From assembly GCF_028640845.1 (NCBI RefSeq), contig NC_080540.1:213711800-213775799 (forward strand): a stretch of 64,000 nucleotides of DNA. The letters are read 5' to 3'. Positions 56,612-64,000 of this stretch are shown here, one piece after another. The DNA is from Ahaetulla prasina. Its lineage: Eukaryota > Chordata > Lepidosauria > Squamata > Colubridae. Each line of letters begins with the position of its first letter. Position 1 is the first letter of the stretch. Made by a program: the position numbers and the translations under genes. Below the pieces are notes generated by a model that made no database searches, was not told where the DNA came from, and saw only the letters and a program-made list of their open reading frames with translations.

Positions 56612-56651
56612 GGCGACGTTTCGACGAAGTCTCATTCGTCATCTTCAGGCT
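56612..56651 (-). ncRNA. Hammerhead-ribozyme-like motif, copy B, overlapping the ORF end
   Basis: Same sequence as copy A. The core CUGAAGA is at 56648-56642 and GAAACGUC at 56622-56615. The ORF stop codon TGA (56634-56632) falls in the stem-II loop, and the last sense codons (K-P-E-D-D-E) encode the 5' core and the first strand of stem II. Confidence 0.6.
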
Positions 56652-58128
56652 TCAGCTTCGTGCTTCTGGGAGCAATGTGTGATCGCAGCTGTTTCTTCCT
56701 TTTAACTGCTAGTGGGGGTTTGAACTGATTGGGTGGGAGCTTGGCTGTGCTCTGATTGGATGGGGGTTTTTCTGTGCTCTGATTGGATGGGGGTGTGTCC
56801 TGTGTTGGTGGGGGCTTGGTTGTGCTCAGTCTAATCTGTGCTGCAGGGGGATTTGAGCTGGTGAGCTGCACTGCTGCTGTTTGGCTTCGTGTTCGTGGTC
56901 GTGCTACATCTTCGTAGTGGGTGTCAGTCTGCTGCATGTATGGATTGGAGGAGTTTGAAGTGGCTAATGTTGCAGCTGCGGTCTGGCTTCTGGTCCTTGG
57001 TCGTGCTTCCTGATCAGTGTGGGTTTGGGTGTGCTTTCTGGGTGGATGTGTGGTGGTGACATCCTGTGTGGACCTCGTGAGTGTGGGTCTGGTGTCATTC
57101 CTCGTGTTAGGGACACGTTTGTCAATAAGGGCAGGTTTCCAAATGGCTGGTAGGCGGGAGGTATCATCTCGTTTGTTCATGCTGTGTGGGCGTTTTTCTA
57201 TCTCGATGGCTTCTCTGATTATTCTGTTGTTAAAGTGTTCAGTTTTGGCGATAGTTCTGGTCTTTTTAAAGTCAATATCGTGTCCTGTGACTTTAAAGTG
57301 TTGGACCAGGGAAGAAGTTGGTTCCTCTTTTTTGAATGAGTTCTTGTGTTCTTCAATGTGTGCACTTATTCTTCTGTTGGTTTGTCCAATGTATGTGGTG
57401 GGGCAGGCGGTGCATGGGATTTCATATACTCCTTGATTTTCTAACTCAATTTTGTCTTTGGGGTTTCTTAGGATGGTGGATATTTTTTGGTTTGTGCAGA
57501 ATGCTGTCTTGATGTTATGTTTGTGGAGGATCTTGCTGATTCTGTCTGTGGTGCCTTTTATATATGGGAGGAGGGCTGTGCCATTTTCTTGCTCTCTGTC
57601 TTGGGTTTTAGTGGGGGGTTCTTTTTGGATTAGTTTGGTAATCTTATTTCTCTGGAATCCATTGGATGTTAGTACGTTTGTGAGTGTGTAGTTCGGTTTT
57701 AGGTGTTGTTCGTCAGCTAAGCATTTTGTTCTAGAGATGAGTGTCTTGGCTACGGAGTTGATCTGTGCTGGGTGGTGGTGTGAGAGTGCATGCAGATAGC
57801 GGTTTGTGTGTGTTTTCTTCTGGTAGATGGTGTGTCCTAGGGAGCCATTGGGTTTCTTGTAGACTAAGACATCTAGGAAGGGAAGTTGGTTGTTAACTTC
57901 TGTTTCCATGGTGAACTGTATTTTGGGGTGTAGGCTATTGAGGTGTGTGAGGAAGTTTTCAAGTTTTTCTTTCCCGTGTGGCCAGATTATGAAGGTGTCG
58001 TCTACGTATCTGAGCCAGAGTTTGGGTTTGTGATCAGATTTTTCTAGTGCTTGGGTTTCAAAGTGTTCCATGTAGAGGTTGGCAATGACAGGTGAGAGGG
58101 GTGATCCCATGGGTGCGCCTTCTACCAA
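56632..58128 (-). CDS. Penelope-like reverse transcriptase (C-terminal part) with GIY-YIG endonuclease
   Basis: A 498-codon open frame. The first residues MVEGAPMGSPLSPVIANLYM are the reverse transcriptase block before the active site. The catalytic YVDD is at 58008-57997 (in RYVDDTFIIWP), followed by LPFLDVLVYKK and a thumb-like region. A linker leads to the endonuclease, with VYEIPCTACPTTYIGQTNRR (the GIY-YIG core, with a C-x2-C pair as in Penelope-type enzymes) at about 57431-57380. SAHIEEHKNS and HFNNRIIREAIEIEKRP carry the conserved Arg/Glu/Asn positions. The last 130 residues are low-complexity, with two ARPRTRSQTAA repeats and three NQST repeats. The true N-terminus is not here: it is inverted on the other strand, so the starting Met is only the first in frame. 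The enzyme would cut DNA and reverse-transcribe the element RNA; this copy lacks a contiguous ORF. Confidence 0.9.
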   Translation of the reverse strand: MVEGAPMGSPLSPVIANLYMEHFETQALEKSDHKPKLWLRYVDDTFIIWPHGKEKLENFLTHLNSLHPKIQFTMETEVNNQLPFLDVLVYKKPNGSLGHTIYQKKTHTNRYLHALSHHHPAQINSVAKTLISRTKCLADEQHLKPNYTLTNVLTSNGFQRNKITKLIQKEPPTKTQDREQENGTALLPYIKGTTDRISKILHKHNIKTAFCTNQKISTILRNPKDKIELENQGVYEIPCTACPTTYIGQTNRRISAHIEEHKNSFKKEEPTSSLVQHFKVTGHDIDFKKTRTIAKTEHFNNRIIREAIEIEKRPHSMNKRDDTSRLPAIWKPALIDKRVPNTRNDTRPTLTRSTQDVTTTHPPRKHTQTHTDQEARPRTRSQTAAATLATSNSSNPYMQQTDTHYEDVARPRTRSQTAAVQLTSSNPPAAQIRLSTTKPPPTQDTPPSNQSTEKPPSNQSTAKLPPNQFKPPLAVKRKKQLRSHIAPRSTKLKPEDDE

Positions 58129-58552
58129 ACCAAATTAACCAACCTACTCCAAGACCCTGCATACAAGCCCCTAAAAACAGACCCCACCACCTACCTAGAA
58201 AAAACCACTAGATCCAAAATAAAAGCCTCCCCCATCAGCGAAGAAATCCAACAAAGAATCATTCCCAGAGAGAAATCATCCAGATGCCCTAAGCTCTACG
58301 GCCTCCCCAAGATACACAAAGAAGGAACCCCACTCAGACCCATAGTCAGCTCCATAGGCTCACCTCTACAAAACCTAGCCAAATTTCTCGCCAAACAACT
58401 ACAGCCCTATGCAGAATCCATCGCCTCACACGTAAAAAACTCATTCCAGTTCATAGAGATCATAAAGAAACAAAACTTACAGCCCAGCGACCTACTCGTG
58501 AGCTTTGATGTCATATCCCTCTTCACCCAAGTGCCAATCAAAGAAGCCTTTA
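58129..58552 (+). pseudogene. Penelope-like reverse transcriptase N-terminal part, head-to-head with copy 1
   Basis: The plus strand reads KLTNLLQDPAYKPLKTDPTT, ASPISEEIQQRIIPREK, KLYGLPKIHKEGTPLRPIVS, IGSPLQNLAKFLAKQLQPY, FQFIEII and LLVSFDVISLFTQVPIKEAF. These are the fingers and first catalytic (SFDV) regions of a Penelope-type reverse transcriptase. At 58552 it joins unrelated L2 sequence. The block between KEAF and MVEG (about 40 residues) is missing from this copy but present at about 60915-61020 in copy 2. Confidence 0.85.
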
Positions 58553-58785
58553 AAACGAATTTAAAACAAATATTAAATAGGCCTAATTTAACTAAAACGG
58601 TCATAGACCGATGTAAAAACCCTTAAAATTTAAAATTATAATTAAAATGCACTCAGGCTAGTCCTGCACGATTAAATAGTAAGGTCTTCAGTTCCTGCTT
58701 GAAGGTTCAGAGATCGGGGAGTTGGCGTAACCCCGGAAGTAACTTGTTCCAAAGGGCCGGTGCTGCCACAGAGAAGGCTCTCTGG
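58553..58785 (-). mobile_element. L2 LINE 3' fragment
   Basis: Minus sense reads a LEQVTSGVTPTP-like ORF2 end ('aacttgttccaaagggccgg' complement) and an AT-rich 3' end. Diverged from the L2 copies at 16851 and 19878. Confidence 0.6.
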
Positions 58786-59035
58786 GGACAGTAGGACAGG
58801 AACAGTAGACACGCTGGTGCGCTTATGCACACCCCCTTTACAGACCTCTTAGGAATGGGGTGAGGTCCACGGTAGACAGTCCAAGGTTGAAGCTGTGAGG
58901 GTTTGAGGATGCAACAACAGAGTCAGGTAGAGCATTCCAGGCGTTGATCACTCTGCCGCTGAAGTCGTATTTTCTGCAATTGAGTTTGGAGCGGTTTACC
59001 TTGAGTTTGTATCGATTCTAAGCCTGTATCTGAAG
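58786..59035 (-). mobile_element. 3' end of an unclassified LINE, second copy
   Basis: Shares 'aggacaggaac', 'gcgcttatgcac' and 'ctcttaggaatggggtgagg' with 7642-7860 and continues to 'gtattttctgcaattgagttt'. In minus sense it encodes an FSG-VINAWNALPDSVV-like terminus. Confidence 0.65.
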
Positions 59036-59080
59036 AAAGATTCAGAGCCCCTCCAAAACCCTCCTTGTAGTACCTTAAGG

Positions 59081-59218
59081 CAGTGTTTCTCTGCCTTTGG
59101 CAATTTTAAGATATGGTGGACTTCCCCTCCCAGAATTTCCTAACCAAGCCATGCTGCCTGGGGAATTGTGGGAATTGAAGTCCACATATCCTAAAGTTGC
59201 CAATGAAGAGAAACAGTG
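59081..59218. mobile_element. Fold-back hAT-like MITE
   Basis: Left cagtgtttctctgcctttgg, right ccaatgaagagaaacagtg. Inner inverted pair 'ggtggacttc' / 'gaagtccacatat'. No 8-bp duplication visible. Same family as the 37225 element in its middle. Confidence 0.65.
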
Positions 59219-59439
59219 ACCTCTGACTTTAATAACTAAAAATAAAACAGATAGCAAGTCTGTTTTCAGTACTTTAAAGACCAATTACTATCTGGCTGAT
59301 CTCTTGAGCTCTTTTCCCTGATTTTTATTACACTGACAGCGTGAGATGAACAAAATGTCCTAGCAGCAGCTTCATGGGACAGAATACTGCTGTTGCTTTA
59401 ATCTTTTGCAACTGGTGGGGCTCTACAGTATTTATAAGT

Positions 59440-59865
59440 TCTTTGTTATTCAATGGGATCACAAAAGAGGATGGAATTCTCTCTGGTCCAGGAGGTCTTG
59501 CTAACTGTCACTCATATTACCATCACTTCCCGTGTGGATTATTGTAATGTGATATAAACAAGGCTCTCCTTAAGGAACACCCAATGGAATTTATAACAGG
59601 TCCAAAACAGGTCCTAATCTTCGGACTTTTCGACGTGAACTGAAAACGCACCTATTTATTCAAGAGGGACTGGATTGAAATTTTATTGGGGTTATTTATA
59701 TTTTAAGATTTTAAATTGTTTTAATTACTTCGGCCACATTATAATATGTTTTTTTAATTTCTTTTAATGTTTATATAGTATTTTTACTTGGCTGTACACC
59801 GCCCTGAGTCCTTCGGGAGAAGGGTGGTATAAAAATCGAAATAAATAAATAAATAAATAAAACTC
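59440..59865 (+). mobile_element. L2 LINE 3' end
   Basis: Starts in an ORF2 piece reading ITSRVDYCNV and jumps by an internal deletion to LRTFRRELKTHLFIQEGLD. It continues to the L2 tail 'ccgccctgagtccttcggg' and (AAAT)n. From 59536 onward it is repeated at 62801. Confidence 0.85.
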
Positions 59866-60224
59866 AGCAGTGCATACATTTTTGGGAACCCTATGCTTTA
59901 CACTGCTGTTGCATGAACTCAGTGGTCGGATTCAGCCAGTTCGCACCACTTCGGGAGAACCGGTTGTTAACTTTCTGAGCAGTTTGACAAACTGGCTGTT
60001 GGAAGAACTCATTAGGGCAGAGAACCGGTTGTTAAATTACTTGAATCCCACCACTGCATGAACTGCATTGTATTGTATTGTAAGGTACATTATATATTAT
60101 GTTATATATTTTATTTTATTTTATTATATTATGTTATACTATATTATGTTAACTATATTCTATTCTATTCTTCTGTTATAGGAAGAATATAACAGAAGGA
60201 TAGGATAGGATAGGATAGGATAGG
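59536..60224. repeat. Duplicated segment, first copy (offset 3265 bp)
   Basis: From ggattattgtaatgtg to the GGATA array this segment is the same, by eye, as 62801-63487 except in the microsatellite at about 60078-60095. It contains the L2 end, a MITE and the first hairpin. Confidence 0.9.
59920..60056. mobile_element. hAT MITE, 137 bp (duplicated copy 1)
   Basis: Left cagtggtcggattcagcc, right acttgaatcccaccactg. The exact 8-bp target duplication catgaact is at 59912-59919 and 60057-60064. Confidence 0.95.
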
Positions 60225-60316
60225 ATTATTGTACTATATTATATTATATTATATTATATTATATTATATTATATTATATTATATTATTATATTATATTAT
60301 ATTATATTATATTATA
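60065..60316. repeat. ATATT/ATTGT/GGATA pentanucleotide arrays with a hairpin
   Basis: TTTTA and TATAT runs, then the hairpin ttctgttata/tataacagaa (60171-60180 and 60188-60197), then (GGATA)n, then (ATATT)n at about 60236-60316. Confidence 0.9.
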
Positions 60317-60317
60317 T

Positions 60318-60484
60318 TCAAGTTTTTCTTTCCGTGTGGCCAGATTATGAAGGTGTCGTCTACGTATCTGAGCCAGAGTTTGGGTTTGTGATCAGATTTT
60401 TCTAGTGCTTGGGTTTCAAAGTGTTCCATGTAGAGGTTGGCAATGACAGGTGAGAGGGGTGATCCCATGGGTGCGCCTTCTACC
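60318..60484 (-). mobile_element. Penelope-like element copy 2, short inverted arm
   Basis: Minus strand encodes MVEGAPMGSPLSPVIANLYM... through RYVDDTFIIWPHGK, the same part that begins the arm in copy 1, then stops in the (ATATT)n array. It keeps YVDD. It joins head-to-head with the plus-strand arm at 60485. Confidence 0.9.
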
Positions 60485-60489
60485 AACAC

Positions 60490-62494
60490 ATCTGACTACC
60501 AAACCAAATTAACCAACCTACTCCAAGACCCTGCATACAAGCCCCTAAAAACAGACCCCACCACCTACCTAGAAAAAACCACTAGATCCAAAATAAAAGC
60601 CTCCCCCATCAGCGAAGAAATCCAACAAAGAATCATTCCCAGAGAGAAATCATCCAGATGCCCTAAGCTCTGGCCTCCCAAGATACACAAAGAAGGAACC
60701 CCCACTCAGACCCATAGTCAGCACCATAGGCCCACCTCTACAAAACCTAGCCAAATTTCTCGCCAAACAACTACAGCCCTATGCAGAATCCATCGCCTCA
60801 CACGTAAAAAACTCATTCCAGTTCATAGAGATCATAAAGAAACAAAACTTACAGCCCAGCGACCTCGTGAGCTTTGATGTCATATCCTCTTCACCCAAGT
60901 GCCAATCAAAGAAGCCTTGACAGCTATCCAAAACAAATATAACCCCCAAGCACATACTAGATCTGACCAACCACTGCCTATCCAACACATACTTCATCTA
61001 TAACGGACAAAAATACAAACAAATAGAAGGCGCACCCATGGGATCACCCTCTCACCTGTCATTGCCAACCTCTACATGGAACACTTTGAAACCCAAGCAC
61101 TAGAAAAATCTGATCACAAACCCAAACTCTGGCTCAGATACGTAGGCGACACCTTCATAATCTGGCCACACGGGAAAGAAAACTTGAAACTTCCTCACAC
61201 ACCTCAATAGCCTACACCCCAAAATACAGTTCACCATGGAAACAGAAGTTAACAACCAACTTCCTTCCTAGATGTCTTAGTCTACAAGAAACCCAATGGC
61301 TCCCTAGGACACACCATCTACCAGAAGAAAACACACACAAACCGCTATCTGCATGCACTCTCACACCACCACCCAGCACAGATCAACTCCGTAGCCAAGA
61401 CACTCATCTCTAGAACAAAATGCTTAGCTGACGAACAACACCTAAAACCGAACTACACACTCTCACAAACGTACTAACATCCAATGGATTCCAGAGAAAT
61501 AAGATTACCAAACTAATCCAAAAGAACCCCCACTAAAACCCAAGACAGAGAGCAAGAAAATGGCACAGCCCTCCTCCCATATATAAAAGGCACCACAGAC
61601 AGAATCAGCAAGATCCTCCACAAACATAACATCAAGACAGCATTCTGCACAAACCAAAAATATCCACCATCCTAAGAAACCCCAAAGACAAAATTGAGTT
61701 AGAAAATCAAGGAGTATATGAAATCCCATGCACCGCCTGCCCCACCACATACATTGGACAAACCAACAGAAGAATAAGTGCACATTGAAGAACACAAGAA
61801 CTCATTCAAAAGAGGAACCAACTTCTTCCCTGGTCCAACACTTTAAAGTCACAGGACACGATATTGACTTTAAAGACCAGAACTATCGCCAAAACTGAAC
61901 ACTTTAACAACAGAATAATCAGAGAAGCCATCGAGATAAACGCCCACACAGCATGAACAAACGAGATGATACCTCCGCCTACCAGCCATTTGGAAACCTG
62001 CCCTTATTGACAAACGTGTCCCTAACACGAGGAATGACACCAGACCCACACTCACGAGGTCCACACAGGATGTCACCACCACACATCCACCCAGAAGCAC
62101 CCAAACCCACACTGATCAGGAAGCACGACCAAGGACCAGAAGCCAGACCGCAGCTGCAACATTAGCCATTTCAAACCCTCCAATCCATACATGCAGCAGA
62201 CTGACACCCACTACGAAGATGTAGCGACCACGAACACGAAGCCAAACAGCAGCAGTGCAGCTCACCAGCTCAAATCCCCCTGCAGCACAGATTAGACTGA
62301 GCACAACCAAGCCCCCACCAACACAGGACACACCCCCAGCCAATCAGAGCACAGAAAAACCCCCATCCAATCAGAGCACAGCCAAGCTCCCACCCAATCA
62401 GTTCAAACCCCCACTAGCAGTTAAAAGGAAGAAACAGCTGCGATCACACATTGCTCCCAGAAGCACGAAGCTGAAGCCTGAAGATGACGAATGA
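60490..62494 (+). pseudogene. Penelope-like reverse transcriptase/GIY-YIG ORF, frameshifted
   Basis: It starts SDYQTKLTNLLQDPAYKP and follows the same order as copy 1, but with roughly fifteen or more small indels relative to it, mostly single or double bases lost in short runs. Examples are the K-L-Y-G-L-P region at about 60667, 'atatcctcttc' at 60884 and 'ggatcaccctctc' at 61042. The catalytic motif reads Y-V-G-D at 61139-61150, so the first catalytic Asp is Gly. The C-terminal frame 62255-62494 is open and ends in the same KPEDDE. As sequenced it cannot encode a protein. Some indels could be sequencing errors. Confidence 0.85.
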
Positions 62495-62512
62495 GACTTC
62501 GAAACGTCGCCA
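62475..62512 (+). ncRNA. Degraded hammerhead-like motif, copy C
   Basis: CTGAAGA at 62478-62484 and GAAACGTC at 62501-62508 are kept. Three bases (tcg) of the stem-II 3' strand are missing compared with copies A and B, so stem II cannot form fully. Confidence 0.6.
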
Positions 62513-62570
62513 AGACACTTCCAATTTTACACGGAGAAAACCCGAACAACCAAAGACCTATATATATATT

Positions 62571-62800
62571 ATTATATTATATTATATTATATTATATTAT
62601 ATTATTATATATTATGTTATATATTTTATTTTATTTTATTATATTATTATATTATGTTATACTATATTATGTTAACTATATTCTATTCTTCTGTTATAGG
62701 AAGAATATAACAGAAGGATAGGATAGGATTATTGTACTATATTATGTTAACTATATTCTATTCTTCTGTTATAGGAAGAATATAACAGAAGGATAGGATA
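62571..62800. repeat. ATATT arrays and two more hairpin modules
   Basis: Hairpins ttctgttata/tataacagaa at 62689-62715 and 62764-62790, each followed by GGATA units and ggattattgta. The second module is a 74-bp tandem repeat of the first. Confidence 0.9.
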
Positions 62801-63487
62801 GGATTATTGTAATGTGATATAAACAAGGCTCTCCTTAAGGAACACCCAATGGAATTTATAACAGGTCCAAAACAGGTCCTAATCTTCGGACTTTTCGACG
62901 TGAACTGAAAACGCACCTATTTATTCAAGAGGGACTGGATTGAAATTTTATTGGGGTTATTTATATTTTAAGATTTTAAATTGTTTTAATTACTTCGGCC
63001 ACATTATAATATGTTTTTTTAATTTCTTTTAATGTTTATATAGTATTTTTACTTGGCTGTACACCGCCCTGAGTCCTTCGGGAGAAGGGTGGTATAAAAA
63101 TCGAAATAAATAAATAAATAAATAAAACTCAGCAGTGCATACATTTTTGGGAACCCTATGCTTTACACTGCTGTTGCATGAACTCAGTGGTCGGATTCAG
63201 CCAGTTCGCACCACTTCGGGAGAACCGGTTGTTAACTTTCTGAGCAGTTTGACAAACTGGCTGTTGGAAGAACTCATTAGGGCAGAGAACCGGTTGTTAA
63301 ATTACTTGAATCCCACCACTGCATGAACTGCATTGTATTGTATTATATTATATTATATATTATGTTATATATTTTATTTTATTTTATTATATTATGTTAT
63401 ACTATATTATGTTAACTATATTCTATTCTATTCTTCTGTTATAGGAAGAATATAACAGAAGGATAGGATAGGATAGGATAGGATAGG
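62801..63487. repeat. Duplicated segment, second copy
   Basis: Repeats 59536-60224, including the L2 3' end (to about 63130), the MITE with the same target duplication, and the hairpin at 63434-63460. The two copies look identical outside the microsatellite. Confidence 0.9.
63185..63321. mobile_element. hAT MITE, 137 bp (duplicated copy 2)
   Basis: Same sequence as 59920-60056 with the same flanks catgaact at 63177-63184 and 63322-63329. It was copied by duplication, not by a second insertion. Confidence 0.95.
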
Positions 63488-63707
63488 ATTATTGTACTAT
63501 ATTATATTATATTATATTATATTATATTATATTATATTATATTATATTATTATATTATATTATATTATATATTATATTATATTATTATATTATTATATAT
63601 TGTATTGTATTGTATTGTATTGTATTGTATTGTATTGTATTATATTATATTATATTATATTATATTATATTATATTATATTATATTATATTATATTATAT
63701 TATATTA
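63330..63707. repeat. Long (ATATT)n array with an (ATTGT)n block
   Basis: ATATT pentamers from about 63335 and 63490 to 63707, containing an (ATTGT)n block of about eight units at 63600-63640. Confidence 0.95.
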
Positions 63708-63830
63708 TTTACACTGCTGTTGCATAAACTGCATTGGCTTTCAAGTTCTTTGTAGCTGCAATTCAAGGCACTGGCTGTCATCTTTAAAATCCTGGATAGC
63801 AAAGGCACAGGCTATTTATTGAGAGTAGAG
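63708..63830 (+). mobile_element. L2 LINE fragment without the MITE
   Basis: It starts tttacactgctgttgcataaactgcattgg, which is the 59897 and 63162 sequence without the MITE, and continues with an LQFKALAVIFKILDSKGTGY-like ORF2 reading. It therefore shows the uninserted site of the MITE. Confidence 0.75.
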
Positions 63831-63831
63831 A

Positions 63832-64000
63832 TAATTCCTCAACTTACAACCCTTCATTTAACTCTCATTCAAAGTTAGAGAGTACTGAAAAAAAGTGACC
63901 AGTCCTCGCACGTATAATTCTCGCAGTGCCACCATAGACATGAGATCAAAAACCAGGCAAGTATTTACGATGGTTGCAGCATCCTGGGTTCATGGGATCG
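63832..64000. mobile_element. Tc1/mariner-like MITE, cut by the window edge
   Basis: 'tcctcaacttacaaccc', 'ttcatttaactctcattcaaagttag' and 'gatggttgcagcatcctgg' match the 5482 family. The right end is outside the window. Confidence 0.65.

Larger units (their letters stand above)
56548..58128 (-). mobile_element. Penelope-like element copy 1, main (inverted) arm
   Basis: Minus-strand arm running from the middle of the reverse transcriptase (58128) to the 3' end (about 56548), containing the 498-codon frame and the 3' hammerhead-like motif. At 58128/58129 the element switches strand: the N-terminal part of the same reverse transcriptase continues on the plus strand. Confidence 0.9.
60485..62570 (+). 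mobile_element. Penelope-like element copy 2, full plus-strand arm
   Basis: Runs from the reverse transcriptase N-terminal part through GIY-YIG, the low-complexity tail, the hammerhead-like motif and the 3' end (gaaaacccgaacaaccaaag) into an ATATT array. Sixteen extra bases (acacatctgactacca) at the junction are absent from copy 1; they lie between two ctacca words, so copy 1 may have lost them. Confidence 0.9.

Noticed and set aside
57017..57691. Two open frames with hydrophobic runs on the plus strand
   Set aside because: They are antisense shadows of the Penelope-like GIY-YIG ORF.
63492..63822. Ile/Leu/Tyr-rich open frames
   Set aside because: They translate the ATATT/ATTGT pentamer arrays.

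Overview
The window is a piece of squamate reptile nuclear DNA, almost certainly from a snake. It is AT-rich, has no bacterial gene organisation, and I recognise no host protein-coding exon, rRNA gene or functional tRNA gene. The repeat set is what points to a snake: CR1 and L2 LINEs, a LINE that ends in AATAG/CTATT pentamers (described in snakes as Snake1/L3 CR1), BovB, a Sauria-type SINE, and many hAT and mariner-like miniature elements. The window reads as intergenic or intronic sequence built from layered transposon insertions.

Layout. 1-8.2 kb: single-copy-looking DNA with an L1 remnant split by an 801-bp hAT element, and a CR1 split by a solo LTR. 8.2-12.7 kb: one complete Ty3/gypsy-type element with 189-bp LTRs that differ at one base, a serine-tRNA-like primer site, a polypurine tract and broken gag-pol, inserted in a TCTA microsatellite with a 5-bp target duplication. 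13-27 kb: two L2 LINEs in opposite orientations (one inside a mariner-like MITE), SINEs, pentamer-tailed LINEs, an RTE-like remnant, a BovB remnant and hAT MITEs. 28.9-29.8 kb: a nearly perfect 335-bp inverted repeat around a 204-bp spacer. 30-55 kb: mostly unannotated DNA with scattered CR1, BovB, SINE, solo-LTR and MITE copies, many with 8-bp target duplications visible.

56.3-64 kb is the most unusual part. It holds two copies of a Penelope-like element (reverse transcriptase plus GIY-YIG endonuclease). Both have the same head-to-head inversion junction. A hammerhead-ribozyme-like motif overlaps the last codons of the ORF. One copy retains a 498-codon open frame; the other has many small indels and a Gly at the first catalytic Asp. 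Between and after them is a repeated block (offset 3265 bp) carrying an L2 3' end and a hAT MITE, joined to pentanucleotide arrays and repeated short hairpins.

There is no operon-like cooperation among genes here. The coding content is selfish: reverse transcriptases, integrase, protease and endonuclease remnants. No transposase gene was seen, so the hAT and mariner-like MITEs would have depended on enzymes encoded elsewhere.
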